Counted from the first letter of the stretch, positions 1 to 8,857 are shown. The stretch: 64,000 nt of DNA from Castellaniella sp035707805 (GCA_035707805.1 DASSTS010000050.1:31867-95866); one strand, 5' to 3'. Numbers and translations are program-made. The notes: a model not told the origin generated them from the sequence alone.

Positions 1-264
1 CCGCAGGCGGCGCGGGTGGCGGTCCCGCCCCTGGCCAATTCCTTCATCGCGCTGGTCAAAGACACTTCGCTTGCGGCGGTCATCACGGTGCCGGAAATCT
101 TCCAGGCGGCGCAGCGCATCGCCTCGGTCACCTACGAGCCCCTGATCCTGTACGTCGAGGCCGCCCTGATCTACCTGCTGCTGTGCACCGCGCTGTCGGC
201 GGCCCAGAACCGCCTGGAACGCCATTTCAGCCAGCATGCCGTCTTTTCCGAGGGCCAGCGATGA
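1..264 (+). CDS. Amino-acid ABC transporter permease (C-terminal part)
   Basis: This is the last 87 codons of an inner-membrane permease of the polar amino-acid (His/Glu/Gln/Arg) ABC family; the start lies outside the window. The visible part begins in the EAA-type coupling loop (PQAARVAVPPLANSF), which contacts the ATPase, continues with the family-typical VKDTSLAAVI stretch, and ends with one membrane helix (ALIYLLLCTAL) and a short cytoplasmic tail. Its stop overlaps the ATPase start as ATGA, so the two are translated together. The solute-binding protein is presumably further upstream and the substrate cannot be named. Confidence 0.9.
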   Translation, partial: PQAARVAVPPLANSFIALVKDTSLAAVITVPEIFQAAQRIASVTYEPLILYVEAALIYLLLCTALSAAQNRLERHFSQHAVFSEGQR

Positions 265-1004
265 TCCAGCTGCGCGGAATCCGCAAATCCTTCGGCGGGC
301 ATGAGGTCCTCAAGTCCGTCAGCGTCACCATTCCCGAGGGCCAGGTCACCGCGCTGATCGGCCCCTCGGGCAGCGGCAAGAGCACGCTGCTGCGTTGCGT
401 CAACCTGCTGGAGACTCCGGACGCCGGCACGCTGTCCATCGGCACGGAGACGCTCGACTTCCAGCCCGGGCGCCACCCCGACCGCCAGGCCGTGCAGCGC
501 ATCCGCCAGCAGACCGGCATGGTGTTCCAGAATTTCCAGCTGTTCCCGCACCAGACCGCCGTCCAGAACGTCATGGAAGGCCTGGTCACGGTCAAGCGCT
601 GGCCCCGCGACCGCGCCCATGCCCGCGCCTGCGAGCTGCTGGACAAGGTCGGGCTGCGGGAAAAGGCCGATGCCTGGCCTTCCAGCCTGTCGGGCGGCCA
701 GCAGCAACGCGTCGCGATCGCGCGCGCCCTGGCACCCGAGCCCCGGGTGCTGCTGTGCGACGAGCCGACCTCCGCCCTGGACCCCGGCCTGGCGGCCGAG
801 GTGGTGGCAGTACTCGGCAAGCTGGCCTCCGAAGGCATGACCATGCTGATGGCGACCCACGACCTGCGCCTGGCGTTCCAGATCGCCCAGCAGACCGTGT
901 TCCTGGAAGACGGCGCCCTCATCGAATCCGGCCCGTCGCAATCGCTGTTCCGGAATCCCCGCGACGAGCGGACCCGGCGCTTCGTGGCCACGCTGGGCGC
1001 CTGA
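261..1004 (+). CDS. Amino-acid ABC transporter ATP-binding protein
   Basis: Cytoplasmic ATPase of 247 residues that powers the permease encoded just upstream. It has Walker A GPSGSGKST, a Q-loop region (TGMVFQNFQLF), the signature LSGGQQQR, Walker B LLCDEP and the switch histidine in MATHD, in the order of the GlnQ/HisP polar amino-acid family. Length is normal. The ATG at 261 overlaps the permease stop by four bases. An in-frame start further upstream would run into the permease gene and lacks homology. The substrate is probably a polar amino acid or cystine. Confidence 0.93.
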   Translation: MIQLRGIRKSFGGHEVLKSVSVTIPEGQVTALIGPSGSGKSTLLRCVNLLETPDAGTLSIGTETLDFQPGRHPDRQAVQRIRQQTGMVFQNFQLFPHQTAVQNVMEGLVTVKRWPRDRAHARACELLDKVGLREKADAWPSSLSGGQQQRVAIARALAPEPRVLLCDEPTSALDPGLAAEVVAVLGKLASEGMTMLMATHDLRLAFQIAQQTVFLEDGALIESGPSQSLFRNPRDERTRRFVATLGA

Positions 1005-1031
1005 CCGCCGCCCGCCGCGCCCCGCCTGGCC

Positions 1032-1925
1032 TCAGCGCGCTGGCGCGGAGCCCGCCACCGGCGCCGCGGCGGTGTATTTCGCCCCGGCCACGCAGGCGAC
1101 GACGAAGGCCGTCACGGCCACCATCACCCCCGTCACGGATTCGCCCAACAGCCAGGCGGACAGCAGCAGTCCCAGGAAAGGCTGCAGCAGCTGCAGCTGT
1201 CCGACCGCCGCGATGCCGCCCAGGGCCAGCCCCCGATACCAGAAAATGAAGCCGACCAGCATGCTGAACACGGCGACATAGGCCAGGCCGGCCCAGGCGG
1301 AGACGGGCACCCCGGACCAGTCCGCCGGCCTCAGCGCGAAGGACAGCGGCAGGCTGAGGGGCAGCGACAGCACCAGGACCCAGCAGATCACCTGCCAGCC
1401 GCCCAGGCGGCGGGACAGCCGGCCGCCCTCGGCATAGCCGTAGCCGCAACTGACGATGGCGCCCATCATCAAGGCATCGGCGCCCAGGGATCCCGAGCCG
1501 TCCCGGCTGAGCGCGAAGCCGGCCACCGAGGCGGCCCCCAGCACGGCGAAGGTCCAGAAGGCCCGAGACGGACGCTCGCCGCCCAGCCAGGTGCCGAAGA
1601 TGGCGGTCGCCAGCGGCAGCAGGCCGATGAACACCAGCGAGTGCGCCGAGGTGATGGTGCGCAAGGCCAGGGCCGTCAGCAGGGGAAAGCCCACGACCAC
1701 GCCCAGAGCGACCCATGCAAGGGTGAGCCATTCCGACCGCGTCGGGCGCTGGTTGCGGGTCAGCAGCAGCGCGCCAGCGGCCAGCAGGCCCGCCAGCGCG
1801 GCCCGGGCCGCCGTGACGAACAGGGGATCCAGGCCCAGCACGGCCAGGCGCGTCGCGGGCAGCGACCCGCTGAAGATGGCGACCCCGATCGCCCCGTTGA
1901 TCCAGCCGCGTGTCGTGACCTGCAT
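1032..1925 (-). CDS. DMT-family (EamA) transporter
   Basis: Inner-membrane drug/metabolite transporter of 297 residues with about ten hydrophobic helices arranged as two EamA repeats. The second repeat begins near SLGADALMMGAIVSCGYGYAEG. Members export amino acids or metabolites, but the substrate here is unknown. The ATG at 1925 gives the usual short N-terminus before the first helix (INGAIGVAIFSGSLP); the open frame extends upstream without resemblance to the family. It is divergent from a MocR regulator across 108 bases that hold a clear operator, so that regulator probably controls it. Confidence 0.88.
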   Translation of the reverse strand: MQVTTRGWINGAIGVAIFSGSLPATRLAVLGLDPLFVTAARAALAGLLAAGALLLTRNQRPTRSEWLTLAWVALGVVVGFPLLTALALRTITSAHSLVFIGLLPLATAIFGTWLGGERPSRAFWTFAVLGAASVAGFALSRDGSGSLGADALMMGAIVSCGYGYAEGGRLSRRLGGWQVICWVLVLSLPLSLPLSFALRPADWSGVPVSAWAGLAYVAVFSMLVGFIFWYRGLALGGIAAVGQLQLLQPFLGLLLSAWLLGESVTGVMVAVTAFVVACVAGAKYTAAAPVAGSAPAR

Positions 1926-1993
1926 TCGTGTTCTCCGGAAACCCCTGTCCTCACATGCGGACACTATGCCGGCGCCGGCCTGTGTCCGCCAGA

Positions 1994-2024
1994 TACAGTC
2001 TGGTACAGTAAAGGAAAACTGTAC
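1994..2024. promoter_or_regulatory. MocR operator: direct and inverted TACAGT repeats
   Basis: In the spacer between the exporter and the MocR gene, TACAGT occurs at 1994-1999 and again at 2004-2009, exactly one helical turn apart. GTACAGT (2003-2009) forms a perfect inverted repeat with ACTGTAC (2018-2024). MocR dimers are known to bind two direct repeats plus an inverted site. The site lies 10 bases before the MocR start, suggesting autorepression as well as control of the exporter. Confidence 0.6.
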
Positions 2025-2033
2025 TGGTGTTTC

Positions 2034-3506
2034 ATGGCTTCCACCCCTGATGTCATCCTGCCGCCGGCGCCCCCGAAAAACGGGCGCACGGCCGGCATCG
2101 TCCAGTTCGTGCGCCGGCGCATCGCCGCCCGCGAATGGCAGCCGGGCGCCCGGCTGCCGTCGCTGCGCTCGATGGCGGCCCAGCAAGGGGTTTCCAAGTC
2201 CACCGTCGTCGAGGCCTATGACCGGCTCGCCGCCGACGGCACGATCCAGGCCCGGCCCGGATCCGGCTTCTACGTCGCGGGCCCGCTGGCGCCGCTGACA
2301 CTGGCCGAGATCGGCCCGCGGCTGGACCGCCAGATCGATCCCCTCTGGGTGGCGCGCCAGTCCCTGGACTCGGGCTCCGAGGCTCCGAAACCCGGCTGCG
2401 GCTGGCTGCCCGCCGCCTGGATGCCGGTGGAGGGCATCCGGGCTGCGCTGCGCCAGGCGGCCCGAGCCCCCGACGCGGCCCTGACCGACTATGCGGCATC
2501 CCTCGGCCTGCCGGCCCTGCGCGGCCTGATCGCCCGGCGCCTGCTGCAACACGGCCAGCGCGTCGATCCGCAGCACATCCTGCTCACGGATTCCGGCACC
2601 CAGGCGGTGGACCTGCTGTGCCGCTTCCTGATCAAGCCCGGCGACACGGTCCTGGTCGACGATCCCTGCTACTACAACTTCCTGGCCCTGCTGCGCGCGC
2701 ACCAGGCGCACATCGTCGGCGTGCCGCACCGGCCCGACGGCCCTGACATGGCGCTGTTTCGCCGCGCCCTGGCGCAACACCGGCCGCGCCTCTATCTCAG
2801 CAATTCGGGCCTGCACAATCCCACCGGCGCCAGCCTGTCGGCCGCCAAGGCCCGCCGGATCCTGGACCTGGCCGAGGCCCACGACCTGATCCTGATCGAA
2901 GACGACATCTTCGGGGATTTCGAGTCCGAGCCCTCGGCCCGCCTGGCTTCACTGGACGCGGGGGGACGGGTCGTGCGGATCGGCAGCTTCTCCAAGACCT
3001 TGTCGGCCAGCCTGCGATGCGGCTACCTGGCCACGCGGTCCGACTGGATCGATCCCCTGGCCGACCTGCGCACGGCGACCTCGTTCTCGGGCAACGGACT
3101 GAACCAGGCCGTCATCCTGCACCTGTTGCGCGACAGCGCCTGGCCCCGGCACGTCGGCCTGCTGCGCCAGCGCCTCGCGCAGGACATGGACCGGGCCCTC
3201 GGCCTGCTGCGCGGTCTCGGGCTGCGGCCCTGGCACATTCCCCGGGGCGGCATGTTCCTGTGGTGCCGCCTGCCCGAGGGCGTGGATGGCGCGCGGCTCG
3301 CGCGGCTGGCCCTGAGGCAGGGTCTGGTGCTGGCGCCGGGCAACGTCTTCAGCGTATCCCGCAGCGCGGGCGACATGATGCGGTTCAACGTCTCGCAGAT
3401 GGGCGATCCCCGGCTGGCGGGGCAACTCGCTACACTGATGGCACAGGCCCGCCAAGGCCCGCCGGAGCCGGCGGACGAACCGGCCCTTCTCGGAAACGCC
3501 ACATGA
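2034..3506 (+). CDS. MocR-type PLP-dependent transcriptional regulator
   Basis: Regulator of 490 residues: an N-terminal GntR winged helix (about residues 15-85; GARLPSLRSMAAQQGVSKST) joined to a fold-type I aminotransferase domain. The PLP-site features are visible: DSGTQAV, the NPTGASLS loop, and the Schiff-base lysine in GSFSKTLSASLRCGY. Family members sense amino-acid-like ligands through PLP and often autoregulate. The divergent EamA exporter is the likely target. The ATG at 2034 was chosen because upstream codons overlap the operator and have no homology. Its stop overlaps the start of ung (ATGA). Confidence 0.9.
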   Translation: MASTPDVILPPAPPKNGRTAGIVQFVRRRIAAREWQPGARLPSLRSMAAQQGVSKSTVVEAYDRLAADGTIQARPGSGFYVAGPLAPLTLAEIGPRLDRQIDPLWVARQSLDSGSEAPKPGCGWLPAAWMPVEGIRAALRQAARAPDAALTDYAASLGLPALRGLIARRLLQHGQRVDPQHILLTDSGTQAVDLLCRFLIKPGDTVLVDDPCYYNFLALLRAHQAHIVGVPHRPDGPDMALFRRALAQHRPRLYLSNSGLHNPTGASLSAAKARRILDLAEAHDLILIEDDIFGDFESEPSARLASLDAGGRVVRIGSFSKTLSASLRCGYLATRSDWIDPLADLRTATSFSGNGLNQAVILHLLRDSAWPRHVGLLRQRLAQDMDRALGLLRGLGLRPWHIPRGGMFLWCRLPEGVDGARLARLALRQGLVLAPGNVFSVSRSAGDMMRFNVSQMGDPRLAGQLATLMAQARQGPPEPADEPALLGNAT

Positions 3507-4288
3507 CACAGAACACCCCGGACACGACGGCGCAGAACACCTTCCACGGCACCCTGCACGAGCAGATCGAGACTTTGCCGCCCGCATGGCGGTCCACCCT
3601 GCAGGCGCCGCACCTGCGGGACATCCTCGCCCGGCTGGACGGCATGCTGGCCGAGCGGCTGGCGGCCGGCGCGCAGATCTTTCCGCTGCGCCCCTTCCGC
3701 GCCCTGATCGAGACGCCCCCCGACGCCGTGCAGGTCGTCATCGTGGGCCAGGACCCCTACCACGGCCCGAACCAGGCCCAGGGCCTGGCCTTCTCGGTGC
3801 CGGACTTCTGCCCGACGCCCCCCAGCCTGCGCAATATGTTCAAGGAACTGGCGCTGGAATACGGCGCCCCCGAACAGGCGCCGCGCAACAGCCTAGTGCG
3901 CTGGGCGCGCCAGGGGGTGCTGCTGCTGAACACGTCCCTGACCGTGGAGGCCCATCAACCGGCATCCCATGCCCGCAAAGGCTGGGAACACATCACCGAC
4001 GCGCTGATCATGCGGGTGCTGCGCGAGCCGCGGCCCAAGGTCCTGCTGCTGTGGGGATCCCATGCCCAGGCGCGCCGCCACCTGCTGGAACTGCAGACGC
4101 CGGCGGGGCCGGTGCAGGTGCTGATGGCCAACCATCCCTCGCCGCTGTCGGCCCAGCGCCCGCCGCGCCCCTTCATCGGCTGCGGCCATTTCCGCCAGGC
4201 GAACGAGTGGCTGCAGGACCAGGGAGAATCAGGGGTCGACTGGATGCTCGCCCGCACGCCGGCTGCCGCTGCGGGATATGGCGACTGA
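3503..4288 (+). CDS. ung: Uracil-DNA glycosylase, family 1
   Basis: Removes uracil from DNA, the first step of base excision repair. The 261-residue protein shows the family 1 water-activating motif GQDPYHG, the following FSVP segment and the DNA-intercalating HPSPLSA loop with its catalytic histidine. The first ~25 residues form a nonconserved N-terminal tail. It overlaps the MocR gene by four bases, probably sharing its transcript. Its last 60 bases run antisense to the end of the diguanylate cyclase gene. Confidence 0.96.
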   Translation: MTQNTPDTTAQNTFHGTLHEQIETLPPAWRSTLQAPHLRDILARLDGMLAERLAAGAQIFPLRPFRALIETPPDAVQVVIVGQDPYHGPNQAQGLAFSVPDFCPTPPSLRNMFKELALEYGAPEQAPRNSLVRWARQGVLLLNTSLTVEAHQPASHARKGWEHITDALIMRVLREPRPKVLLLWGSHAQARRHLLELQTPAGPVQVLMANHPSPLSAQRPPRPFIGCGHFRQANEWLQDQGESGVDWMLARTPAAAAGYGD

Positions 4289-5452
4289 ATCCGCGGCCTC
4301 GGCCGCGGGCACGGCCACCGGCCACACCCGGATGCAGTCGCGGCCGGCGGTCTTGGCCGCATACAGCGCCTGGTCGGCCCGGGCCAGCAGCCGGTCGAGG
4401 TCGTAGCCGGCCTGGCGCGAACAGGCGATCCCGACGCTGGCCGTCAGGCGATCGGGCACCACGTGGGTTTGCGAGGACAGCCCGCCACGGATGCGGCCGG
4501 CCAGGTTCTCGGCCCCCAGCGGCCCCAGGCCGACGGCGATCACGACGAATTCCTCGCCGCCCAGCCGGGCGCACAGCCTGCCCTCGCCCGAGGCGCGGCG
4601 CAGCGCCCCGGCAAAATGCACCAGGACCCGGTCGCCGGCTTCGTGGCCGAAACGGTCGTTGACCTGCTTGAACCAGTCCAGGTCGCACATCAGCACGGCC
4701 ACGTCCATCCCGGTCAAGCGTGCCTGGGCCAGCATGCCCGCGCTGCGCTCGAACAAGGCGCGGCGATTGGGCAGGCCCGTCAAGGCGTCGTGCAAGGCCG
4801 CGTGCCGGTAATTCTGTTCGGCGCGCGCACGCACCATCATCAGGATGCCAAAGGACAGGCAGATGGCGAAGAACAGGCCTTCGAACATGACGACGCCGAA
4901 ATCGGGCCGGTTCGGCCAGACCGCACCGGGCAGGGAGCCGCCGGGAACCCGGTACGCGTAGAACAGGGCGTGGATCGCGAGGAATACGAGCAGCGGCGAG
5001 GCCGCGGCCGGATTGCGCCGGCATTCGGGCCACACGGAGGCCAGACCCGCGACGATATAGAACAGCGTCAGGACCGAGTAGATGCCGACCCGCAGGTCGA
5101 CGTCCGCGCGAAACGCCGGCCACTGATACAGCAGCAGCCACGCCGCCGCCCCGGCCAGCAGCCAGTGCCAGGCGACGGGCCTGCCGCGAAAGACGTTCAG
5201 GCTGGTCCACAGGCAGGCGTGCGCCGTGATCAGGAACATGTTGGCCAAGCCGACGGCGACGAACTGCAACTGCGGCTGCCCGCGAACGACGCCCAGCAGG
5301 AAACCCGCACAGGCCAGCCACATCCCGCAGCCCGCCCAGAGCAAGGTGCGGTCGCGCCGCCCCTGGAACGAAGCCAGGAACGTCAGGCCGCCGACCAGGA
5401 ACAGGACGAAGGCTTCGACGACGAGCATGGTGCCTGGATCGAGTTTCATCAT
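4229..5452 (-). CDS. Membrane-bound diguanylate cyclase (GGDEF)
   Basis: Makes the second messenger cyclic di-GMP from two GTP. Of 407 residues, the first ~200 form six or seven hydrophobic helices, a sensor-like module with no named family that I recognise. A GGDEF domain follows (HDALTGLPNRRALF to VGIACSRQ) with active-site GGEEF. The inhibitory RxxD site that normally sits five residues before the active site is absent (GEGR instead). No EAL domain is present. Start: adjacent ATGs at 5452 and 5449; an earlier in-frame ATG at 5485 is possible. The 3' end overlaps the ung 3' end by 60 bases. Confidence 0.9.
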   Translation of the reverse strand: MMKLDPGTMLVVEAFVLFLVGGLTFLASFQGRRDRTLLWAGCGMWLACAGFLLGVVRGQPQLQFVAVGLANMFLITAHACLWTSLNVFRGRPVAWHWLLAGAAAWLLLYQWPAFRADVDLRVGIYSVLTLFYIVAGLASVWPECRRNPAAASPLLVFLAIHALFYAYRVPGGSLPGAVWPNRPDFGVVMFEGLFFAICLSFGILMMVRARAEQNYRHAALHDALTGLPNRRALFERSAGMLAQARLTGMDVAVLMCDLDWFKQVNDRFGHEAGDRVLVHFAGALRRASGEGRLCARLGGEEFVVIAVGLGPLGAENLAGRIRGGLSSQTHVVPDRLTASVGIACSRQAGYDLDRLLARADQALYAAKTAGRDCIRVWPVAVPAAEAADSVAISRSGSRRAGEHPVDP

Positions 5453-5575
5453 CGGATAAAGTGTTTGACGTGTGCGGTACCGCACCTTACCGCATCAGGG
5501 CGCGCAAGTGCGCGAAAGGACCTCGAGCCCTGCGGCTATGATAGAGGGTCCAAGCAGCCTCCTGTCGCCTCTCCC

Positions 5576-6427
5576 ATGGGCATTTCCTACGATCTGGTCT
5601 ATGCCGTCGTCCTCGCCGGCGCGCTGATGCACGCCATCTGGAACGCCCTGGTCAAGAGCAGTTCCGATACCTGGCTGAGCGCCATCGGCATCGCGGTGTG
5701 GTCCGGCCTGCTGGCGGCGTGCGCGCTGCCCTGGCTGCCGGCGCCGGCCGCGGCCAGCGTGCCGTTCATCCTGCTGTCGCTGGTGCTGCAGGTCAGCTAC
5801 ATGCGCCTGCTCGCCCGGATCTACCAGATCATGGACATGAGCGTGGGCTATCCCGTCATGCGCGGCACGGCTCCCTTGCTGGTCACCGTGGTGGCGGTCG
5901 TCTTCCTGGGCGACTCGCCCGGCCTGCCCGCCGTGGCCGGCATCCTGGCGATCTGCGCGGGCATCCTCTGCATCGGCCTGCCGTCGCGCCGGGGCGCCAA
6001 GACATCGCCCGCCGGCCTGCGGCTGGCGGTCCTGAACGCCGCCGTGATCGCCGGATACACCCTGGTGGACGGCACCGGCGTCCGCCTGTCGGGGGCGCCG
6101 GTCTCCTATACGCTCTGGATCTTCGTGGCCCAGGCACTGGCGATGGCGGCCCTGGGATTTTCCGCCCGGGGGCCCCTGCTGCTGCGCCAGCTGCGGGCGG
6201 GATGGGGACGCGGCCTGGTGGGCGGCGTCGGCTCCCTGGCCTCCTACGGCACGGCGCTGTGGGCGATGACGCTGGCGCCCATCCCCACCGTTGCGGCGCT
6301 GCGCGAAACCTCGATCCTGTTCGGCATGCTGATCTCGGGCCTGGTGCTGCGCGAGGCCCTGACGCGGCGGCGCCTGCTGGGCGCCGGCATCCTGGTGCTG
6401 GGCGCCGCGGCGCTGCGGCTGCACTGA
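5576..6427 (+). CDS. EamA-family transporter
   Basis: Inner-membrane protein of 283 residues with about ten hydrophobic helices and the two-repeat EamA layout. The N-terminus (YDLVYAVVLAGALMHAIWNAL) is typical of a DMT subgroup in proteobacteria often annotated as phosphonate or metabolite exporters; the actual substrate is unknown. It is divergent from the diguanylate cyclase over 123 bases. The open frame extends far upstream but the homology begins at the ATG at 5576. It is not closely similar to the DMT protein at 1032-1925. Confidence 0.86.
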   Translation: MGISYDLVYAVVLAGALMHAIWNALVKSSSDTWLSAIGIAVWSGLLAACALPWLPAPAAASVPFILLSLVLQVSYMRLLARIYQIMDMSVGYPVMRGTAPLLVTVVAVVFLGDSPGLPAVAGILAICAGILCIGLPSRRGAKTSPAGLRLAVLNAAVIAGYTLVDGTGVRLSGAPVSYTLWIFVAQALAMAALGFSARGPLLLRQLRAGWGRGLVGGVGSLASYGTALWAMTLAPIPTVAALRETSILFGMLISGLVLREALTRRRLLGAGILVLGAAALRLH

Positions 6428-6549
6428 GCCGCCGTCCGGGCGGCCCGGCACGCGGCCCCGGCGGCGGGCGGCCCCTATAATGCCGCATGGCGCCGCCCCG
6501 GCCTCGTCGGGGCCGCCGCCCGCCCATACCGCCGCACCGTCCCAGGAAC

Positions 6550-7254
6550 ATGCCACCCGCCGCCTCTCCGCCGCTTTCCATCGCCAGCCTGACCACCCCG
6601 GTGGCCATGGGCTACATCCCGCTGGGCGCCGTCTTCGGCTTCCTTTTCGTCCAGGCCGGCGGCGCGGCCTGGCTGGCCGTGGCGTCCAGCCTGCTGGTCT
6701 ATGCGGGAGCGGCGCAGTTCATGATGGTCCCGATGCTGGCCGCGGGCCTGCCGGTCGGCACGATCGCCCTGGCGACCCTGGTGCTGAACCTGCGCCATGT
6801 GTTCTACGGCCTGTCGCTGCTGAACGACATGCCCGCCGGCCGCTGGCAGCGCTGGTACAGCATCTTCGCGCTGACGGACGAATCCTATTCCGTCCTCACC
6901 GCCCTGCCGGGGCCGGTGCGCCCCCGCCGCATGGCGCTGGTGTGCGCGCTGAACCAGGGCTGGTGGGTGCTCGGCACCGTGCTGGGCGTCATCCTCGGCG
7001 CCCGGGTCCGGCTGGGGCTGACGGGCCTGGACTTCGCCCTGGCCGCGCTCTTTGCCGTGCTGGCCGTGGAGCAGTGGCGGGCGCGGCGCGACCTGGTGCC
7101 GGTCTGGACGGCGCTGGCGTCCTACGCCCTGGCGCTGGCCATCCTGCCCGGCCAGGCCCTGGCGGTGGCCATCGCCGCCTGCCTCGCCGCGGCCGCGTGG
7201 CGGCCGGTCCAGACGGCCGCCGCCGCGGCACACCCGGAGACCCGCCATGACTGA
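6550..7254 (+). CDS. azlC: Branched-chain amino-acid exporter, large subunit AzlC
   Basis: Large subunit (234 residues) of a two-part branched-chain amino-acid exporter of the AzlCD/YgaZH type. The family hallmark near the N-terminus, GYIPLGAVFGFL, and the AGAAQFMMVPML and LRHVFYGLSL segments are present, with about six membrane helices. The ATG at 6550 follows an AGGA-type ribosome binding site; a longer reading from 6487 would add an Arg/Pro-rich stretch unlike the family. Its last eight bases overlap the start of azlD, which supports co-translation. Confidence 0.92.
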   Translation: MPPAASPPLSIASLTTPVAMGYIPLGAVFGFLFVQAGGAAWLAVASSLLVYAGAAQFMMVPMLAAGLPVGTIALATLVLNLRHVFYGLSLLNDMPAGRWQRWYSIFALTDESYSVLTALPGPVRPRRMALVCALNQGWWVLGTVLGVILGARVRLGLTGLDFALAALFAVLAVEQWRARRDLVPVWTALASYALALAILPGQALAVAIAACLAAAAWRPVQTAAAAAHPETRHD

Positions 7255-7573
7255 GACCGGCTATGTCCTGACGGTCATCGTGGCCATGGCCGCCATCACC
7301 CTGGGGTTGCGCGCCCTGCCCTTCATCGGCGGCCACTGGCTGCGCCGCCATCCGGTCGTTCACAAGCTGGGCGCCACGCTGCCTTTGTCCATCATGGTCC
7401 TGCTGCTGGCGGACACGGTTGCCGGCCAGACCCGCGGCAACCCCGCGGGACCCTGGCCCTGGCAGGAGCTGGCCGCCGTCCTGCTGACCGTGCTGCTGCA
7501 ATGGCGCGGCCGCCAGGCCTTGCTGAGCATCGCGGCCGGCACGGCGGCCTACATGGTGCTGCGGGCGCTGTAG
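7247..7573 (+). CDS. azlD: Branched-chain amino-acid exporter, small subunit AzlD
   Basis: Small inner-membrane partner of AzlC, 108 residues with three or four hydrophobic helices. The YgaH/AzlD pattern is visible: TLGLRALPFIGG, then PLSIMVLLLADTV and a C-terminal helix. It is needed with AzlC for export of leucine-type amino acids. The start overlaps the azlC end by eight bases. The length is normal for the family. Confidence 0.9.
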   Translation: MTETGYVLTVIVAMAAITLGLRALPFIGGHWLRRHPVVHKLGATLPLSIMVLLLADTVAGQTRGNPAGPWPWQELAAVLLTVLLQWRGRQALLSIAAGTAAYMVLRAL

Positions 7574-7627
7574 GCGCCGCGCGACCTCTTACAATCGAGG
7601 GATCGTTTTTTTCCCCAGGATGCCACC

Positions 7628-8110
7628 ATGCCCAGCTTTGACGTCGTCTCGGAAGTCGACAAGCACGAACTCACCAATGCCGTCGACCAGGCCAACCGCG
7701 AACTGGCGACCCGCTTCGATTTCAAGGGCACCGACGCCCGCTTCGAACTGGAAGGCTACGTCGTGACCCAGTCCGCCCCCAGTGCGTTCCAGCTCAAGCA
7801 GATGCTGGACATCCTGCGCGCACGCCTGTCGGCGCGCGGCATCGACGTGCGCTGCCTGGAGGCGGACGATCCCCTGGAAAACCTCGGCGGCGCCCGACAG
7901 AAGATCACGGTCCGCCAGGGCATCGAGCAGGCCACCGCCAAAAAACTGATCGCCGCCATCAAGCAGGCCAAGCTGAAGGTCGAATCCCAGATCAACGGCG
8001 ACAAGCTGCGCGTCTCGGGCAAGAAGCGCGACGACCTGCAGCAAGCCATCGCGCTGCTGCGCAAGGCCGAGGTCGACCTGCCGCTGCAGTATCAGAATTT
8101 CCGGGACTGA
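7628..8110 (+). CDS. yajQ: YajQ-family nucleotide-binding protein
   Basis: Cytoplasmic protein of 160 residues, a full-length member of the YajQ family (PSFDVVSEVD at the N-terminus, ARFDFKGTDA-like core, QPLQYQNFRD-like end). Family members bind nucleotides, and the Xanthomonas homologue binds cyclic di-GMP and acts with a LysR regulator. Whether that holds here is inference, though a diguanylate cyclase lies 2 kb upstream. A -10-like TACAAT sits at 7590-7595 and an AGGA ribosome binding site precedes the ATG. Confidence 0.93.
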   Translation: MPSFDVVSEVDKHELTNAVDQANRELATRFDFKGTDARFELEGYVVTQSAPSAFQLKQMLDILRARLSARGIDVRCLEADDPLENLGGARQKITVRQGIEQATAKKLIAAIKQAKLKVESQINGDKLRVSGKKRDDLQQAIALLRKAEVDLPLQYQNFRD

Positions 8111-8117
8111 GGACGCG

Positions 8118-8132
8118 GCGCCCTAGGGGCGC
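8118..8132. terminator. Hairpin between convergent yajQ and crotonase genes
   Basis: A perfect 6-bp stem GCGCCC/GGGCGC with a 3-base loop fills the 12-base gap between the two convergent genes and includes the stop codon of the crotonase-fold gene. There is no T-run, so it is at best a weak bidirectional terminator. Confidence 0.3.
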
Positions 8133-8857
8133 GCCGCCATCGCCGCCAGGCGGGACGCCAGAGCGTCCGAGCCCAGCGACGCCTCGTAATGCGCCCGCAG
8201 CGCCGCGGCGTCGTATTGCCCCGCCGCGACGCGCGCCAGATCGGCCTTCATGGTCCTCAGCACGGCGGGCTCGCAGCCGCGGATGCTGTCCAGGTAACGG
8301 TCCACGGCCCCCGGCAGCTCCGCCCGTTCCACGAGCTCCTGCAGAAAGCCGATACGCAGCATTTCCTGGTCATGGACCGCCTGGGCGGTCAGGAACAGTT
8401 TCTTGGACGCGGCCAGGCCCAGCACCGTCACGTAGCGGCGGATTCCGGCGGGATAGTAATGCAGGCCGATGCGCGAGGCGGGCATGAGAAAGCGGCTGCC
8501 GGCCACGCCGATGCGGAAATCGCAGCACAGGGCCAGATCGGTCGCGCCGCCATAGACGCTGCCGTTCAGGGCGCAGATCGTCGGCAGCGGAAACTGTTCG
8601 AGTTCGTCCAGCATGTCCTCGAAGCGGTGGTCCAGCTGGCCCCGGATCGCGCCCAGGGTATAGCCGGAACTGAAGGTCTTATCGCCCGAGCCCGTCACGA
8701 CCAGCGCGCGCAGGCCGTCCCGGGACGCCGCGCGGCGCAGGTGCCCGCTGATCACCTCGCAGTCCTCGGGGGCGATGCGGTTGTGCTGCGACGTCCTGCG
8801 CAGCGTCAGGGTGGCGACGTCATCTTCGAATTCCAGTCCGGGCGCTTGGTCCTGCAT
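8123..8857 (-). CDS. Enoyl-CoA hydratase/isomerase (crotonase) family protein, likely non-hydratase
   Basis: Crotonase-fold protein of 244 residues acting on an acyl-CoA thioester. The oxyanion-hole regions are recognisable (FSSGYTLGAI; NGSVYGGATDLALCCD). The two glutamates of classical enoyl-CoA hydratases are missing: GGATDL replaces GGGCEL, and the second site reads MPASRIGLHYYPAGI. This second stretch resembles methylmalonyl-CoA decarboxylase (YgfG), where a Tyr lies at the equivalent place, so decarboxylation or isomerisation is more likely than hydration. It is the last gene of the CoA-transferase/TRAP unit, 35 bases after dctM. Confidence 0.82.
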   Translation of the reverse strand: MQDQAPGLEFEDDVATLTLRRTSQHNRIAPEDCEVISGHLRRAASRDGLRALVVTGSGDKTFSSGYTLGAIRGQLDHRFEDMLDELEQFPLPTICALNGSVYGGATDLALCCDFRIGVAGSRFLMPASRIGLHYYPAGIRRYVTVLGLAASKKLFLTAQAVHDQEMLRIGFLQELVERAELPGAVDRYLDSIRGCEPAVLRTMKADLARVAAGQYDAAALRAHYEASLGSDALASRLAAMAARP

